Source: Clostridium folliculivorans (GTDB taxonomy: Bacteria; Bacillota; Clostridia; Clostridiales; Clostridiaceae). From it: 64,000 bases of DNA. Location: the NCBI RefSeq assembly GCF_024341905.1, contig NZ_BQXY01000006.1:248001-312000 (forward strand), in the 5' to 3' direction. Positions 9,011 to 18,195 of this stretch are shown here, piece after piece (the stretch's first letter is position 1; every line of letters begins with the position of its first letter). A model generated the notes under the pieces. The model was not told the DNA's origin. It saw only the letters and a program-made list of their open reading frames with translations, and made no database searches. The position numbers were made by a program, and so were the translations under genes.

Positions 9011-9103
9011 TATGTCGCCTGCTAGATTTTCCTCATATGCATTCGGAAAGGCAGATGCGCAAAAAAATTACTGAAGAATGTCGCTTCAGAAATTTTTATA
9101 TTA
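9011..9103 (+). repeat. Structured dispersed repeat, family 3, copy 1
   Basis: The element has the core TCGCCTGCTAGATTTTCC, the pairing arm GGCAGATGCG, an A-run, a CTGAAG/CTTCAG hairpin and a T-rich end. Four other copies are at 19421, 34366, 35071 and 45848. It lies directly ahead of ureA and could act as a terminator or leader structure. The apparent N-terminal extension of ureA from 9037 is translation through this repeat. Confidence 0.65.
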
Positions 9104-9129
9104 TTCTTTTTGAAAGGGAAGGTGTTTTT

Positions 9130-9432
9130 ATGTATTTTACTCCTAGAGAGATGGAAAAGCTAATGCTTCACTATGCAGGAGAGCTTGCAAGAAAACGTAA
9201 GGATAGAGGCTTAAAGCTTAATTATCCAGAAGCAGTTGCTCTTATATGTTCTGAACTTATGGAAGCAGCGAGAGATGGGAAGACTGTAACAGAGCTTATG
9301 AACCTTGGAACAAAGATATTAAAGGAAGAGGATGTAATGGAAGGAATAGCTGAAATGATTGATGAAGTTCAAATAGAAGCAACCTTTCCAGACGGCACAA
9401 AACTAGTTACTGTCCATAATCCAATAAGGTAG
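9130..9432 (+). CDS. ureA: Urease subunit gamma
   Basis: This 100-residue protein, the canonical UreA length, begins [20 protein letters not shown]. The motif [21 protein letters not shown] and the C-terminal [20 protein letters not shown] are diagnostic. It is the small structural subunit that, with UreB and UreC, forms the cytoplasmic nickel enzyme splitting urea into ammonia and carbamate. The start at 9130 is preceded by AAGGGAAGG; the upstream in-frame ATG at 9037 lies inside a dispersed repeat and is rejected. It is the first gene of ureABCEFGD. Confidence 0.97.
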   Translation: MYFTPREMEKLMLHYAGELARKRKDRGLKLNYPEAVALICSELMEAARDGKTVTELMNLGTKILKEEDVMEGIAEMIDEVQIEATFPDGTKLVTVHNPIR

Positions 9433-9440
9433 GTGTTAAA

Positions 9441-9809
9441 ATGAAACCAGGTGAAATAATCGTTAAGGATAGAGATATTATATGTAACGAAGGAAGAAAA
9501 ACAAAGAATCTAATTGTTTCTAATACTGGAGATAGACCAGTGCAGGTAGGTTCACATTTTCATTTTTTTGAGGTAAATAAGTGTATTCAATTCGATAGAG
9601 CAGAAGCTTTTGGAATGAGGCTAGATATAGCATCTGGAACTGCTGTGAGATTTGAGCCAGGTGAAGAAAAAGAAATCCAGTTAGTTGAAATCGGTGGCAA
9701 CAAGCTGGTATATGGACTTAATGGATTGACTTCTGGAGCTACTGATGAAGCTAACAAAGAAGATAGTTTAAATAGAGCAAAAGAAAGCTCTTTTAAAGGG
9801 GTGAAATAA
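9441..9809 (+). CDS. ureB: Urease subunit beta
   Basis: This 122-residue subunit has the family signature [13 protein letters not shown] followed by [20 protein letters not shown] and ends with a Lys/Ser-rich tail longer than in minimal UreB proteins. It packs against UreC and forms part of the flap region of the active enzyme. It starts 8 bp after ureA with AGGTG as ribosome binding site and ends one base before ureC, so the three structural genes should be translated together. Confidence 0.97.
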   Translation: MKPGEIIVKDRDIICNEGRKTKNLIVSNTGDRPVQVGSHFHFFEVNKCIQFDRAEAFGMRLDIASGTAVRFEPGEEKEIQLVEIGGNKLVYGLNGLTSGATDEANKEDSLNRAKESSFKGVK

Positions 9810-9810
9810 T

Positions 9811-11532
9811 ATGAGCTTTAAAATAAAGGCTAGAGACTATGCTAATATGTACGGACCAACCACTGGGGATAGAGTAAGACTTGCTGATACAGACATAATC
9901 ATAGAAGTTGAGAAGGATTATACTACTTATGGTGATGAATGTAAGTTTGGTGGAGGTAAGACTCTAAGAGATGGCATGGGACAGTCAGCTTTAGATAAAA
10001 GATCTGAAGGTGTGTTGGATTTAGTTATAACTAATGCTTTAGTTTTGGACTATACAGGAATATTCAAAGCTGATATAGGAATAAAGGATGGAAAGATTGT
10101 AGGTATAGGTAAAGCAGGAAATCCTGATATTATGGATAATGTAGATGAAAACATGATAGTAGGGGCATCTACTGAGGCCATAGCAGGGGAAGGGATGATA
10201 TTAACTGCTGGTGGAATAGACACCCATATTCATTTCATATCTCCTCAACAGATTGAAACTGCTCTGTACAGTGGTATAACCACAATGATTGGTGGAGGCA
10301 CAGGTCCAGCTGATGGAACGAATGCAACTACTTGTACTCCAGGAGCTTTTTATATAGAAAGAATGCTTGAAGCGGCAGAAGAATTCCCTATGAATCTTGG
10401 ATTCTTGGGAAAAGGAAACTCTTCTTCTTTAGACGCTTTAAGAGAGCAAGTGGAAGCTGGTGCTCTTGGACTTAAACTTCATGAAGATTGGGGAAGTACT
10501 CCTAAAGCTATAGATACTTGTCTTAAAGTAGCAGATGAATATGATGTTCAAGTAGCTATTCATACGGATACTTTAAATGAAGCAGGTTTTGTAGAGGATA
10601 CTGTATCGGCAATAGGCGGAAGAACTATTCATACTTATCATACAGAAGGAGCAGGTGGCGGGCATGCACCAGATATTATGAAGATAGCTGCTTTTCCTAA
10701 CATACTTCCTTCATCTACAAATCCAACAAGACCATATACAGTGAATACTATAGATGAGCATTTAGATATGCTTATGGTTTGTCATCACTTAGATAGGAAA
10801 GTACCTGAAGATATAGCTTTTGCAGACTCAAGAATAAGACCAGAAACTATAGCTGCAGAAGATATTTTTCATGATATGGGGATTTTTAGCATGTTAAGTT
10901 CAGACTCTCAAGCTATGGGAAGAGTTGGGGAAGTTATTATAAGAACTTGGCAAACTGCTGATAAGATGAAAAAACAAAGAGGACTTTTACCTGAAGATAA
11001 TGATTTAGGTTGTGATAACTTTAGAGCAAAAAGATACGTGGCAAAGTACACAATAAATCCAGCTATAACTCATGGTATATCAAAGTATGTAGGCTCTGTT
11101 GAAGTTGGAAAATATGCTGACTTAGTATTGTGGAAGCCTGCTTTCTTTGGAGTAAAACCTGAAATGATAATTAAAGCTGGAATGATTACTGCAAGTAGAA
11201 TGGGAGATGCCAATGCATCTATACCAACTCCTCAGCCAGTTATATATAGAAATATGTTTGGAGCCTTTGGCAAAGCAAAATATAAATGCTGTATGACCTT
11301 TGTATCTAAAGCCTCTTTAGAAAATGGAAATATAGAGAAGCTAGGACTTAATAAGATGGTACTTCCAGTAGAGAAATGTAGGAACATAGGTAAAAAAGAT
11401 ATGGTTCTAAACTCAGAGACTCCAAAGATTGAGGTAAACCCTGAGAACTATGAAGTCAAAGTTGATGGGCAGCATGTGACCTGTAAACCAATTAAAGAAG
11501 CTTCCTTAGCTCAGAGGTATTTCTTGTTTTAA
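9811..11532 (+). CDS. ureC: Urease subunit alpha (catalytic)
   Basis: This 573-residue amidohydrolase-fold subunit keeps all expected active-site residues, offset by five from Klebsiella numbering: His139 and His141 (THIHF), the carbamylated Lys222 bridging the two nickel ions (LKLHEDWG), His251, His277, the flap Cys324-His325 (MVCHHLD) and Asp365. It hydrolyses urea in the cytoplasm, releasing ammonia that can serve as nitrogen source or buffer acid. The C-terminus ...LAQRYFLF is canonical. A ~130-bp gap with an unusual AT repeat separates it from the accessory gene ureE. Confidence 0.98.
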   Translation: MSFKIKARDYANMYGPTTGDRVRLADTDIIIEVEKDYTTYGDECKFGGGKTLRDGMGQSALDKRSEGVLDLVITNALVLDYTGIFKADIGIKDGKIVGIGKAGNPDIMDNVDENMIVGASTEAIAGEGMILTAGGIDTHIHFISPQQIETALYSGITTMIGGGTGPADGTNATTCTPGAFYIERMLEAAEEFPMNLGFLGKGNSSSLDALREQVEAGALGLKLHEDWGSTPKAIDTCLKVADEYDVQVAIHTDTLNEAGFVEDTVSAIGGRTIHTYHTEGAGGGHAPDIMKIAAFPNILPSSTNPTRPYTVNTIDEHLDMLMVCHHLDRKVPEDIAFADSRIRPETIAAEDIFHDMGIFSMLSSDSQAMGRVGEVIIRTWQTADKMKKQRGLLPEDNDLGCDNFRAKRYVAKYTINPAITHGISKYVGSVEVGKYADLVLWKPAFFGVKPEMIIKAGMITASRMGDANASIPTPQPVIYRNMFGAFGKAKYKCCMTFVSKASLENGNIEKLGLNKMVLPVEKCRNIGKKDMVLNSETPKIEVNPENYEVKVDGQHVTCKPIKEASLAQRYFLF

Positions 11533-11549
11533 GAAAAAGCTTCAAACCG

Positions 11550-11645
11550 TTGATATGCCTATATATTTATATAATTATATGTTTATATAATCACATAATT
11601 ATATAAATATAAAATCACATGATTATATAATTATATATTACCAGT
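11550..11645. repeat. AT-only quasi-palindromic tract inside the urease operon
   Basis: The tract holds recurring blocks such as TATATAATTATAT and ATATAATCACAT and is almost free of G and C. It separates the structural genes ureABC from ureEFGD. It could form a weak hairpin or an AT-rich entry or cleavage site in the operon mRNA; no function is shown. Confidence 0.5.
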
Positions 11646-11661
11646 TAGATAGGAGAAATTT

Positions 11662-12135
11662 ATGTTAGTTGAAAATATACTAGGAACTTTAGAAGACTTT
11701 GATGTCCATGGAAAAGAAATAGATTTCGTGGATATAGAGTGGTATGAAGTTAATAAAAAGATAATAAAGAAAGTAAGTTCCAGCGGAAGACAGGTTGGAA
11801 TTAGACTAGATGGAAATAGAAAACTTAATCATAAGGATGTACTTCATGATGATTCTGAATTTATAGTGATAGTAAATATTCCTGAGTGTGAAGCTATTTC
11901 AATAAAACCTTCAACTATGGAGGAAATGGGAAGAATATGTTATGAGATTGGAAATAAACACATTCCATTATTTCTGCATCATGGGGAGATACTTGTGCCT
12001 TATGATGAACCTTTGATGAAGCTACTTGAGAAAAATAATTTTAATACACAGAAGGTTTCAGCTAGACTTGCAAATGGTTTAGAGACTCACAGCCATAGTC
12101 ATAGCCACGGACATAGCCATGAGCATGAACATTAG
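11662..12135 (+). CDS. ureE: Urease accessory protein, nickel metallochaperone
   Basis: This 157-residue UreE has an N-terminal peptide-binding domain and a C-terminal metal-binding domain (GRICYEIGNKHIPLFL, with the nickel-site His in GNKH). The tail THSHSHSHGHSHEHEH has nine His residues and should bind several nickel ions. UreE delivers nickel to the UreG-UreF-UreD-apourease complex. Its last codons overlap the ureF start (ATGAGCATG lies inside the His/Glu codons), giving tight translational coupling. AGGAG precedes the start. Confidence 0.95.
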   Translation: MLVENILGTLEDFDVHGKEIDFVDIEWYEVNKKIIKKVSSSGRQVGIRLDGNRKLNHKDVLHDDSEFIVIVNIPECEAISIKPSTMEEMGRICYEIGNKHIPLFLHHGEILVPYDEPLMKLLEKNNFNTQKVSARLANGLETHSHSHSHGHSHEHEH

Positions 12136-12817
12136 TAATCAATTTTTTACACTGCTTCAGATTGCTGACTCTATATTTCCTATAGGTTCTTATACTCAGT
12201 CAAATGGGCTTGAAACTTATGTTCAAAAAGGAATTGTAAAGGATAGTGAATCATCAAAGGAGTACTTAAAGCACATACTTACAAGTAGTGTAAAATATAA
12301 TGACGGATTAGCTGTGAAGTTAGCTTATGAGTATGCAAAAGTAAGAGATGTAGATAAAATATTAGAACTCGATAGTCTGCTTACCTGCTCTAAGGCACCA
12401 AGGGAAATAAAAGAAGGTAGTATGAAGTTATGCACCAGATTTATTAAGCTTATTAACACAATAAAAAGAACTGAACTTATTGATGTGTACGAGGAAGCTA
12501 TAAAAGAAGAAAAAGCCTATGGACAGTACTGTATTTCTTTTGGAATTTTTGCGGCACAGTGTGATATATCAAAGGAAGAAGCTCTGATGGCATATGTGTA
12601 TAATCAAGCTTCTTCAATAATAAATAACTGTACTAAACTTGTTCCTTTAGGACAGTTAGATGGTCAAAAAGCATTATTTAGTATGCAAGAAGTTATGTCG
12701 AATATTACCCAGGAAATATTGGAACTTACCATGAATGATATCGGAAGATGTAGTATAGGGGCGGATATAAGAGCAATGCAGCATGAGGATTTATATTCTA
12801 GACTTTATATGTCTTAA
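12119..12817 (+). CDS. ureF: Urease accessory protein
   Basis: This 232-residue protein has the UreF pattern LLQIADSIFPIGSYTQSNGLETYVQKG near the N-terminus and SCTKLVPLGQ-type sequence (NNCTKLVPLGQLDGQ) late. UreF acts as a GTPase-linked gatekeeper in the UreD-UreF-UreG complex that inserts nickel into apourease. The start overlaps the last 17 bases of ureE; ATG 12119 and ATG 12125 are both possible. A 185-bp gap to ureG follows. Confidence 0.94.
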   Translation: MSMNISNQFFTLLQIADSIFPIGSYTQSNGLETYVQKGIVKDSESSKEYLKHILTSSVKYNDGLAVKLAYEYAKVRDVDKILELDSLLTCSKAPREIKEGSMKLCTRFIKLINTIKRTELIDVYEEAIKEEKAYGQYCISFGIFAAQCDISKEEALMAYVYNQASSIINNCTKLVPLGQLDGQKALFSMQEVMSNITQEILELTMNDIGRCSIGADIRAMQHEDLYSRLYMS

Positions 12818-12988
12818 AATTAAATATTGTGATGAAATTTATGTGGCGATGTTTGAAATATTTTAAAGATATCTGCTATAGATAAACTACTTCCTATTGA
12901 AATTTATATAAATAAAGATTCATAGAACCGTCAAAATTTTTATTTGGAGTTTATCTATAAGAGTTAATGTTATTTTGGAGAGGAGAAA

Positions 12989-13015
12989 ATGTTGATTTTT
13001 AAGTGGTCAACATGA
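12989..13015 (+). CDS. Eight-codon leader ORF upstream of ureG
   Basis: GGAGAGGAG lies just before an ATG that opens MLIFKWST and then stops in the sequence ATGA, whose ATG (13012) is a start codon in frame with ureG. This is the only strong ribosome binding site for ureG, so the peptide may act by translational coupling. No function of the peptide itself is implied. Confidence 0.45.
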   Translation: MLIFKWST

Positions 13016-13632
13016 GTGAAGATATGAGTTATGTAAAGATAGGAATTGCAGGTCCAGTTGGATCTGGGAAAACTGCATTAATTGAAAGACTTACACGAGA
13101 AATGAGTAAAGAATACAGTGTAGCTGTAATAACGAATGATATATATACTAAAGAAGATGCAGAGTTTCTGACTGCAAACAGCATACTTCCAAAGGAAAGA
13201 ATCATGGGGGTAGAGACCGGTGGATGTCCTCATACTGCAATAAGGGAAGATGCGTCTATGAACCTTGAGGCTGTGGATGTAATGGCAAAAAGATTTCCAG
13301 ATGTAGAGATAATATTTATAGAAAGCGGTGGAGACAATCTATCTGCTACATTTAGTCCGGATCTAGCAGATTCAACTATCTATGTTATAGATGTATCTGG
13401 TGGAGACAAGATACCTAGAAAAGGTGGCCCTGGTATAACAAGATCTGATCTTCTAATAATAAACAAGATAGATTTAGCTCCATATGTTGGTGCAAGTCTT
13501 GATGTAATGGAAAGAGATTCGATAAAGATGAGAGGAACTAAACCTTTTATTTTCACAGATCTCCATAATAAAATAGGATTAGATAAGGTAATAAACTGGA
13601 TTAAAGAAAATGTTCTGCTTGAGGGAGTGTAA
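13012..13632 (+). CDS. ureG: Urease accessory GTPase
   Basis: This ~206-residue SIMIBI-class GTPase has the P-loop [12 protein letters not shown], the metal-binding [16 protein letters not shown] (the Cys-Pro-His motif that binds nickel), the [15 protein letters not shown] motif and the guanine-specificity motif NKIDLA. GTP hydrolysis drives nickel insertion into apourease with UreD and UreF. The start is uncertain among GTG 13003, ATG 13012 and ATG 13024. ATG 13012 overlaps the stop of the leader ORF and is preferred. The stop overlaps the ureD start (TAATG). Confidence 0.95.
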   Translation: MSEDMSYVKIGIAGPVGSGKTALIERLTREMSKEYSVAVITNDIYTKEDAEFLTANSILPKERIMGVETGGCPHTAIREDASMNLEAVDVMAKRFPDVEIIFIESGGDNLSATFSPDLADSTIYVIDVSGGDKIPRKGGPGITRSDLLIINKIDLAPYVGASLDVMERDSIKMRGTKPFIFTDLHNKIGLDKVINWIKENVLLEGV

Positions 13633-14426
13633 TGAGCAATAATTATGAAAAAGATAGTCATATCAATATAATAGCTTCAGTTAAAGGAGATAGGACTATT
13701 TTAGAAGATAGCTATTTTACAGCACCTTTTAAAACCATAAGGCCTTTTTATGATGAACAATATAATATTATGAAGCTATGCTTAATGAATGTATCCCCAG
13801 GGATATTAGAAGGAGATAAGTACTTCTTGAATTTTCAGATTAAAGAAGGCTCTAGGCTTCATATATACTCACAATCTTACAGCAAGATATTCAAAATGAA
13901 AGAAGGCAGTGCCTATCAAAAACTTAAGGTAAGCTTAGAAAAGAACAGTAGGTTTGAGTATTTTTTAATGCCTACAATACCCTTTAATGGATCTAACTAT
14001 TTTAGTGAAGCAGATATACATCTCGAGAGTGGAAGTGAGTTATTATATAGAGAAATACTATCCTGTGGAAGATATATGTCTGGAGAAAGATTTGATTTTA
14101 ATATATATTCATCAAAAACTAAGCTATATTACGACGGTAAATTAATTTTCTTTGATAACACTTTGCTAGAACCAAAGAAACAAAACTTAGATGAAATAGG
14201 TTATTACGAAGGTTATACTCATCAAGCTAATGTATATATAATAAATAATAAAATAGATGAAGAATTTAGAGATAAACTTGTAGAGTATTTACAGTCTCAA
14301 GAAGGCATCATAGCTGGAGCAAGCATAAATCATGAAAAAATGATAACCATAAGAATTCTTGGAAACAGCTCAGATAAATTAGCGAAGATAACTGATAGGA
14401 TTAGGAAAATAGATTTAGAAAGATAA
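13632..14426 (+). CDS. ureD: Urease accessory protein UreD (UreH)
   Basis: This 264-residue protein carries the UreD hallmarks: FKTIRPFYDE, VSPGILEGDKYFLNFQI, SQSYSKIFKMKEGSAYQ, YFLMPTIPFNGSNYF and the late SGERFDFNIYSS. In the family it is the platform that contacts the urease apoenzyme and channels nickel. It is the last gene of the operon and starts on the final base of the ureG stop codon. A terminator follows directly. Confidence 0.93.
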   Translation: MSNNYEKDSHINIIASVKGDRTILEDSYFTAPFKTIRPFYDEQYNIMKLCLMNVSPGILEGDKYFLNFQIKEGSRLHIYSQSYSKIFKMKEGSAYQKLKVSLEKNSRFEYFLMPTIPFNGSNYFSEADIHLESGSELLYREILSCGRYMSGERFDFNIYSSKTKLYYDGKLIFFDNTLLEPKKQNLDEIGYYEGYTHQANVYIINNKIDEEFRDKLVEYLQSQEGIIAGASINHEKMITIRILGNSSDKLAKITDRIRKIDLER

Positions 14427-14452
14427 AGGGAATGTAATTGCTACACTCCCTT
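14426..14452 (+). terminator. Terminator between urease operon and convergent SEDS gene
   Basis: AAGGGAATGTA pairs with TACACTCCCTT around a 5-base loop, directly after the ureD stop. It probably works for both converging genes. Confidence 0.65.
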
Positions 14453-14468
14453 ATATGCTCTTATTTAT

Positions 14469-15785
14469 TTAATTGTTAATCTGTAAGCTAGCTTTAACCA
14501 ATGATTTACTCAAATTTTTTCTTCCATATATGCTACAGATAAGTCCTACAAGGAACATATTTATAAAACTAGCGTTTCCGCTATTACTTAGAAAAGGCAT
14601 GGATATTGATACTATAGGAAATAGATTTAAGTTTGTTAAAATTGATAATAAAAACTCAACTGCAAATATTGAAGATATTCCTTTGAACAAGGTTTTACCA
14701 TATATGCTTTTTATACTAGTTGAAGTTTTAAAAAGGTTCACTATGAAGAAAATAACCAGTGCGAATAATGTTAAGCCTACTATCCAGCCAAAGGTGTAAA
14801 TTATATAGATGTATATTAAGTCTTGGTTTATTACCGGAGTGCTTGATATTATTTCTTTTGATACGCCGTTACCAAAGATATTTGAGGCGCGCATTAATTC
14901 ATAAATTATGTTGTTTATATAACCAGTATCATCTTTAAACTGCTCAAAGTTTATAAATACTAAAAGTCTTCTAAGCCTATAGGGGCTACTGATTAATAAA
15001 ATAGCAAGCGCTGCTGAAACAATTCCAAGAAGGGAGAAAACATATTTCTTCTCTAGCCCTGTATATATTAGTTGAACAATGGAAAGGACGAAAAATATTA
15101 TCAAAGTGACGTGATTACCGCCTAATGTTAGTAAGTATCCACAAAAGATTATCAAAGCTAAGATCTTTAGAACACCTAATTTGGAAGAATAGAGTCTTGG
15201 AAATAAACCGCTGAATGATATAGAATATAATATCACTGCCGATAGATTTATATCAAAACTAATTCCTAGAATATGAGTTCTACTCATACCATAAATAGAA
15301 ACACCAAACAATAAAGGGAATATTAATATTATATTTGCTCCAATAAATATATGCCATGAATACTTTTCAAGTTTTCTATAGTCGAAGAAATAAGTAGCTA
15401 TACCCAATATTCCACCTAAAATTGTGAACAGGATCATTCTAATGTAACTATTATAAGACCTAACCTCAGGAGCATTTTTAAATATTGAAAACTGAATAAA
15501 CAAGCCAAAGGCAATAAACAATGAGCATATTATCAGAGTCTTATACTCAGGTGTTTTTTTGTATATTTTATTTAAGTCAAAACCTATTTTTTCACTATCG
15601 CCCATATGAGAAATTGCAAATTTGCTTGCTTCTTGGAAACTTGAACCTTGAGCTATATATTCTTCACGTATATCCTGAAGATGACAAGTTAGTTCCTCTT
15701 TTATTTCTTTATGAACTTCAGTACACTTTATCTGAGAACAAACTTCTTCGGCAAACTTATCAAATAAATTATTATCTATCCCCAT
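14469..15785 (-). CDS. HAAS-domain/SEDS (FtsW/RodA-like) membrane protein
   Basis: This 438-residue protein has two parts. Residues ~1-75 form a helical cytoplasmic domain (EVHKEIKEELTCHLQDIREEY) like the HAAS/permease-prefix domain often encoded next to PadR regulators. The rest carries about ten membrane segments, with a C-terminal motif FPIVSISMPFLSNSGNASF similar to the SEDS glycosyltransferase signature. SEDS proteins polymerise peptidoglycan from lipid II. The core catalytic Asp was not confirmed here, so enzymatic activity is uncertain. The start at 15785 has GGGAGGG upstream and overlaps the end of padR, so the two are translated together. Confidence 0.75.
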   Translation of the reverse strand: MGIDNNLFDKFAEEVCSQIKCTEVHKEIKEELTCHLQDIREEYIAQGSSFQEASKFAISHMGDSEKIGFDLNKIYKKTPEYKTLIICSLFIAFGLFIQFSIFKNAPEVRSYNSYIRMILFTILGGILGIATYFFDYRKLEKYSWHIFIGANIILIFPLLFGVSIYGMSRTHILGISFDINLSAVILYSISFSGLFPRLYSSKLGVLKILALIIFCGYLLTLGGNHVTLIIFFVLSIVQLIYTGLEKKYVFSLLGIVSAALAILLISSPYRLRRLLVFINFEQFKDDTGYINNIIYELMRASNIFGNGVSKEIISSTPVINQDLIYIYIIYTFGWIVGLTLFALVIFFIVNLFKTSTSIKSIYGKTLFKGISSIFAVEFLLSILTNLNLFPIVSISMPFLSNSGNASFINMFLVGLICSIYGRKNLSKSLVKASLQINN

Positions 15786-16117
15786 ATTATGCCCTCCCAT
15801 AAGCAGCTATCCACAGCATTTTTATAAGTTTCCCACTCTTTTTTCTTATCTTTAAGGTGTTTTTCACCGTCACTAGTTATTCTATAATATTTTCTTTTTC
15901 TGCCTTCTGTACTTTCTTCCCAGTAGGACTCTACATAGTTATCACTTTGAAGTGAATGAAGAATAGGGTAGAGAGTACCTTCCTTAAAGGCAAAGATTCC
16001 GTTTGATTTTTCCTCAATAGCTTTTATCATCTCATATCCATACATGGATTTATCTTTAAGTAGACTCAAAATAATAATAGTTGTACTTCCTTTTAGAAGT
16101 TCTTTGCTTACTTTCAT
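15776..16117 (-). CDS. PadR-family transcriptional regulator
   Basis: This is a 113-residue winged-helix protein with the PadR signature SMYGYEMIKAIEEKSNGIFAFKEGTLYPILHSLQ and RKRKYYRITSDGEKHL. It has a C-terminal helix for dimerisation. It is cotranscribed with the HAAS-SEDS gene, the usual PadR-HAAS arrangement, in which the regulator represses its own operon until a membrane or envelope signal relieves it. The start at 16117 is set by GGAGG five bases upstream. Two palindromes upstream (16133-16181) are probable operators. Confidence 0.9.
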   Translation of the reverse strand: MKVSKELLKGSTTIIILSLLKDKSMYGYEMIKAIEEKSNGIFAFKEGTLYPILHSLQSDNYVESYWEESTEGRKRKYYRITSDGEKHLKDKKKEWETYKNAVDSCLWEGIIWG

Positions 16118-16132
16118 AACAACCTCCAATGC

Positions 16133-16181
16133 ATACCTAGTAAATCTAGGTATCTTATATATACATAGTAATACTAGGTAT
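16133..16181 (-). promoter_or_regulatory. Tandem palindromic operators for the PadR gene
   Basis: There are two 21-bp inverted repeats. The first is ATACCTAG-5 bases-CTAGGTAT at 16133-16153, and the second is ATACATAG-5 bases-CTAGGTAT at 16161-16181. They lie 16-64 bases upstream of the padR start. PadR repressors bind short palindromes in their own promoters, so autoregulation is likely. Confidence 0.7.
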
Positions 16182-16427
16182 GATTTCAGTCAAGAAAAAT
16201 TTGTATAAAACTTACTTAAAATTCATGAAATGAATTTATATAACATAGTTTCAATTATTTGACAATAACCGTTAGATTAGTTAGAATAATGTTTAATAAA
16301 TTTATAGGCTAAATATCATCTGCAAAGAATTGTTTATTAAATCAGATTAATAATAATGATGCCGATATAATTTAATTTGAAGGTGACGAGGCTAGTATTG
16401 GCCTATAAAGAAACAGGGGGAGAGTAT

Positions 16428-17225
16428 ATGAATATTAGAGAAGTTTCTAAAATTGAAAATGAAGAAGAGCAAGTTTCAGCCATTTATGATATTTTTAATG
16501 AATCCTCAAGGCTATCTACTAGAGCAACTCAAGTTGAGTTCTTAACAACTGTAAGACAAATTGAAAAATATCTTAAGCCAGGTATGAAAATACTAGATTT
16601 AGGAGCTGGAACAGGAGAATACAGTTTGTATTTTGCAAAAAAAGGGTTTGAAGTAACAGCGGTTGAATTAGTTGAAAAGCATGTAAAACAAATTCAAGAT
16701 AAAATTTCTGAGGGGATTTCTCTTGAGGCATTTCAGGGGAATGCAACTAATTTATCGATGATAAAAGATAAATCTTATGATATTGTTTTCTGTTTTGGTC
16801 CGCTATATCATTTAAAGAAAAACGAGGACAAGTTAACCTGTATAAGGGAAGTAAAAAGAGTTAGCACAGATAATGCTAAGATGTTTTTTGCTTTTATCTC
16901 TAATGATATGGTTATTACAACTGAAGCTATGTGCTATGATCCTAATTTTTTAAAGGGTGTGGAATATAATCATGAAACCTTTAAGGTTGTAGACTTTCCG
17001 TTTGTTTTTCACACAGTTGATGATTGTAGAGAATTACTCAAAGATTCCAGCTTAGTAGTTTGTGGAGAGGTTGCTACAGATGGTTTAAGTGAATTGTTAG
17101 CAGATAAAATTAATGCAATGGATGACGAAAGTTATAATTCTTGGATTAACTATCATTTTTATTGTTGTGAAAAGCCTGAATTTTTAGGAGCAAGTAACCA
17201 TCTTCTATTTATAGCAGAAAAATAA
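16428..17225 (+). CDS. Class I SAM-dependent methyltransferase
   Basis: This 265-residue Rossmann-fold enzyme has motif I ILDLGAGTGEYSLYFAKKG, the acidic strand-2 end (TAVELVEKHV) and SYDIVFCFGPLYHLK as motif IV. It transfers a methyl group from S-adenosylmethionine; the acceptor cannot be read from sequence. The long acidic N-terminus and the YNHETFKVVDFPFVFHTVDDCRELL segment are typical of UbiE/small-molecule type members. The start at 16428 has GGGGGAGAG upstream and replaces a longer in-frame TTG start. It is a single gene, closed by a strong hairpin. Confidence 0.85.
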   Translation: MNIREVSKIENEEEQVSAIYDIFNESSRLSTRATQVEFLTTVRQIEKYLKPGMKILDLGAGTGEYSLYFAKKGFEVTAVELVEKHVKQIQDKISEGISLEAFQGNATNLSMIKDKSYDIVFCFGPLYHLKKNEDKLTCIREVKRVSTDNAKMFFAFISNDMVITTEAMCYDPNFLKGVEYNHETFKVVDFPFVFHTVDDCRELLKDSSLVVCGEVATDGLSELLADKINAMDDESYNSWINYHFYCCEKPEFLGASNHLLFIAEK

Positions 17226-17286
17226 ATGTGTGAGTTTAATTTATCTTTCATATGAAGGATAAATATAAAGTAGGGTCTATTAAAAA

Positions 17287-17327
17287 TAGAGCTTTAAAAG
17301 TCTATTTGCATAACTTTTAAAGCTCTA
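17287..17327. terminator. Bidirectional hairpin between methyltransferase and MORN genes
   Basis: A perfect 15-bp stem of TAGAGCTTTAAAAGT and its inverse closes an 11-base loop between two convergent genes. T-richness is weak on the plus side. Confidence 0.6.
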
Positions 17328-17352
17328 TCAATAATACTAAGTTTTTAAAAGA

Positions 17353-17841
17353 TTATTCTACTAATTTTTTTACTAGTTCATCATTTTCCCAAGTACCTAT
17401 GATTCTTTCACCGTCTGAATATAACATAATTCCGTCACCTTCACGGTTGTCTTCCTTCCATAAACCTATAAACTGATCCCCATTGTCCCAGATATAAATA
17501 CCATTACCAGTTTTTGAGCCATCCTTCCATTCACCTACATATCTTTCACCATCTGGCCAACTATATATTCCATAGCCATTCATTTCATCTTCTAACCAAT
17601 TGCCTTGATATAATTCGCCATTTGTGAATGAAAGAGTGCCTTCTCCATGGAACATATTGTCTTTCCAGTATCCAATATATCTTGTTCCATTGCTGTATGT
17701 AAAAATACCAAAGCCATTTTTCTTACCATCTTTTAAAGCTCCTTCGTAATGGCCTCCATGGGTATGTTCTTCTTGACTGTTAGTTGATACAGTAACTTTT
17801 AAATTTGAATCATTTAAATTTTTGAAATTAAAATTGCTCAT
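17353..17841 (-). CDS. MORN-repeat protein
   Basis: This 162-residue soluble protein is made almost entirely of about five MORN repeats (YEGALKDGKKNGFG, YIGYWKDNMFHGEG, YQGNWLEDEMNGYG, YVGEWKDGSKTGNG, FIGLWKEDNREGDG), preceded by ~30 residues with no repeat. MORN repeats form extended beta-hairpin sheets that bind proteins or membranes. No enzymatic domain is attached, so it is likely a scaffold or surface-modifying protein. AAAGGATG precedes the start. It is a single gene. Confidence 0.85.
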   Translation of the reverse strand: MSNFNFKNLNDSNLKVTVSTNSQEEHTHGGHYEGALKDGKKNGFGIFTYSNGTRYIGYWKDNMFHGEGTLSFTNGELYQGNWLEDEMNGYGIYSWPDGERYVGEWKDGSKTGNGIYIWDNGDQFIGLWKEDNREGDGIMLYSDGERIIGTWENDELVKKLVE

Positions 17842-18195
17842 GTTATGTCATCCTTTCTTATGTTTAAGATTTTTATAGACTATAGACCTTTAATCTTATT
17901 TTCTATAATATTTTTTGGAATAGTAAGGTTCCAAGATAACTAAGATTAAAGATATAATATATATCATTGAAACTTTATAATTATATATAATAGTATACTA
18001 AGTTATTATGCTATTTAATTCAATGTAAATGTAAAAGTAATTTCAACAACATTCTTAAATACAGTATAATATGAGCAATAAATGTCAGGATTTTTTACTT
18101 TTAAGACTTTATAATTAAGTTAAAATATAAAAACTTTTATAGTTAATTAAATTACTGATATGTATAAAGCAATGTTAAGTTTTGGAGGTTATGAT
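17842..18195. other. Divergent intergenic region
   Basis: This 354-bp AT-rich gap separates the MORN gene from the AraC-type regulator. It should hold both promoters; a TATAAT at about 18065 is visible. No riboswitch, repeat or small gene was recognised. Confidence 0.5.

Noticed and set aside
9037-9129. N-terminal extension of ureA
   Set aside because: The extra codons read through a dispersed repeat; the canonical UreA start with ribosome binding site is at 9130.
15521-15802. Plus-strand frame of 93 codons
   Set aside because: Antisense to the HAAS domain of the SEDS gene; no start signal.
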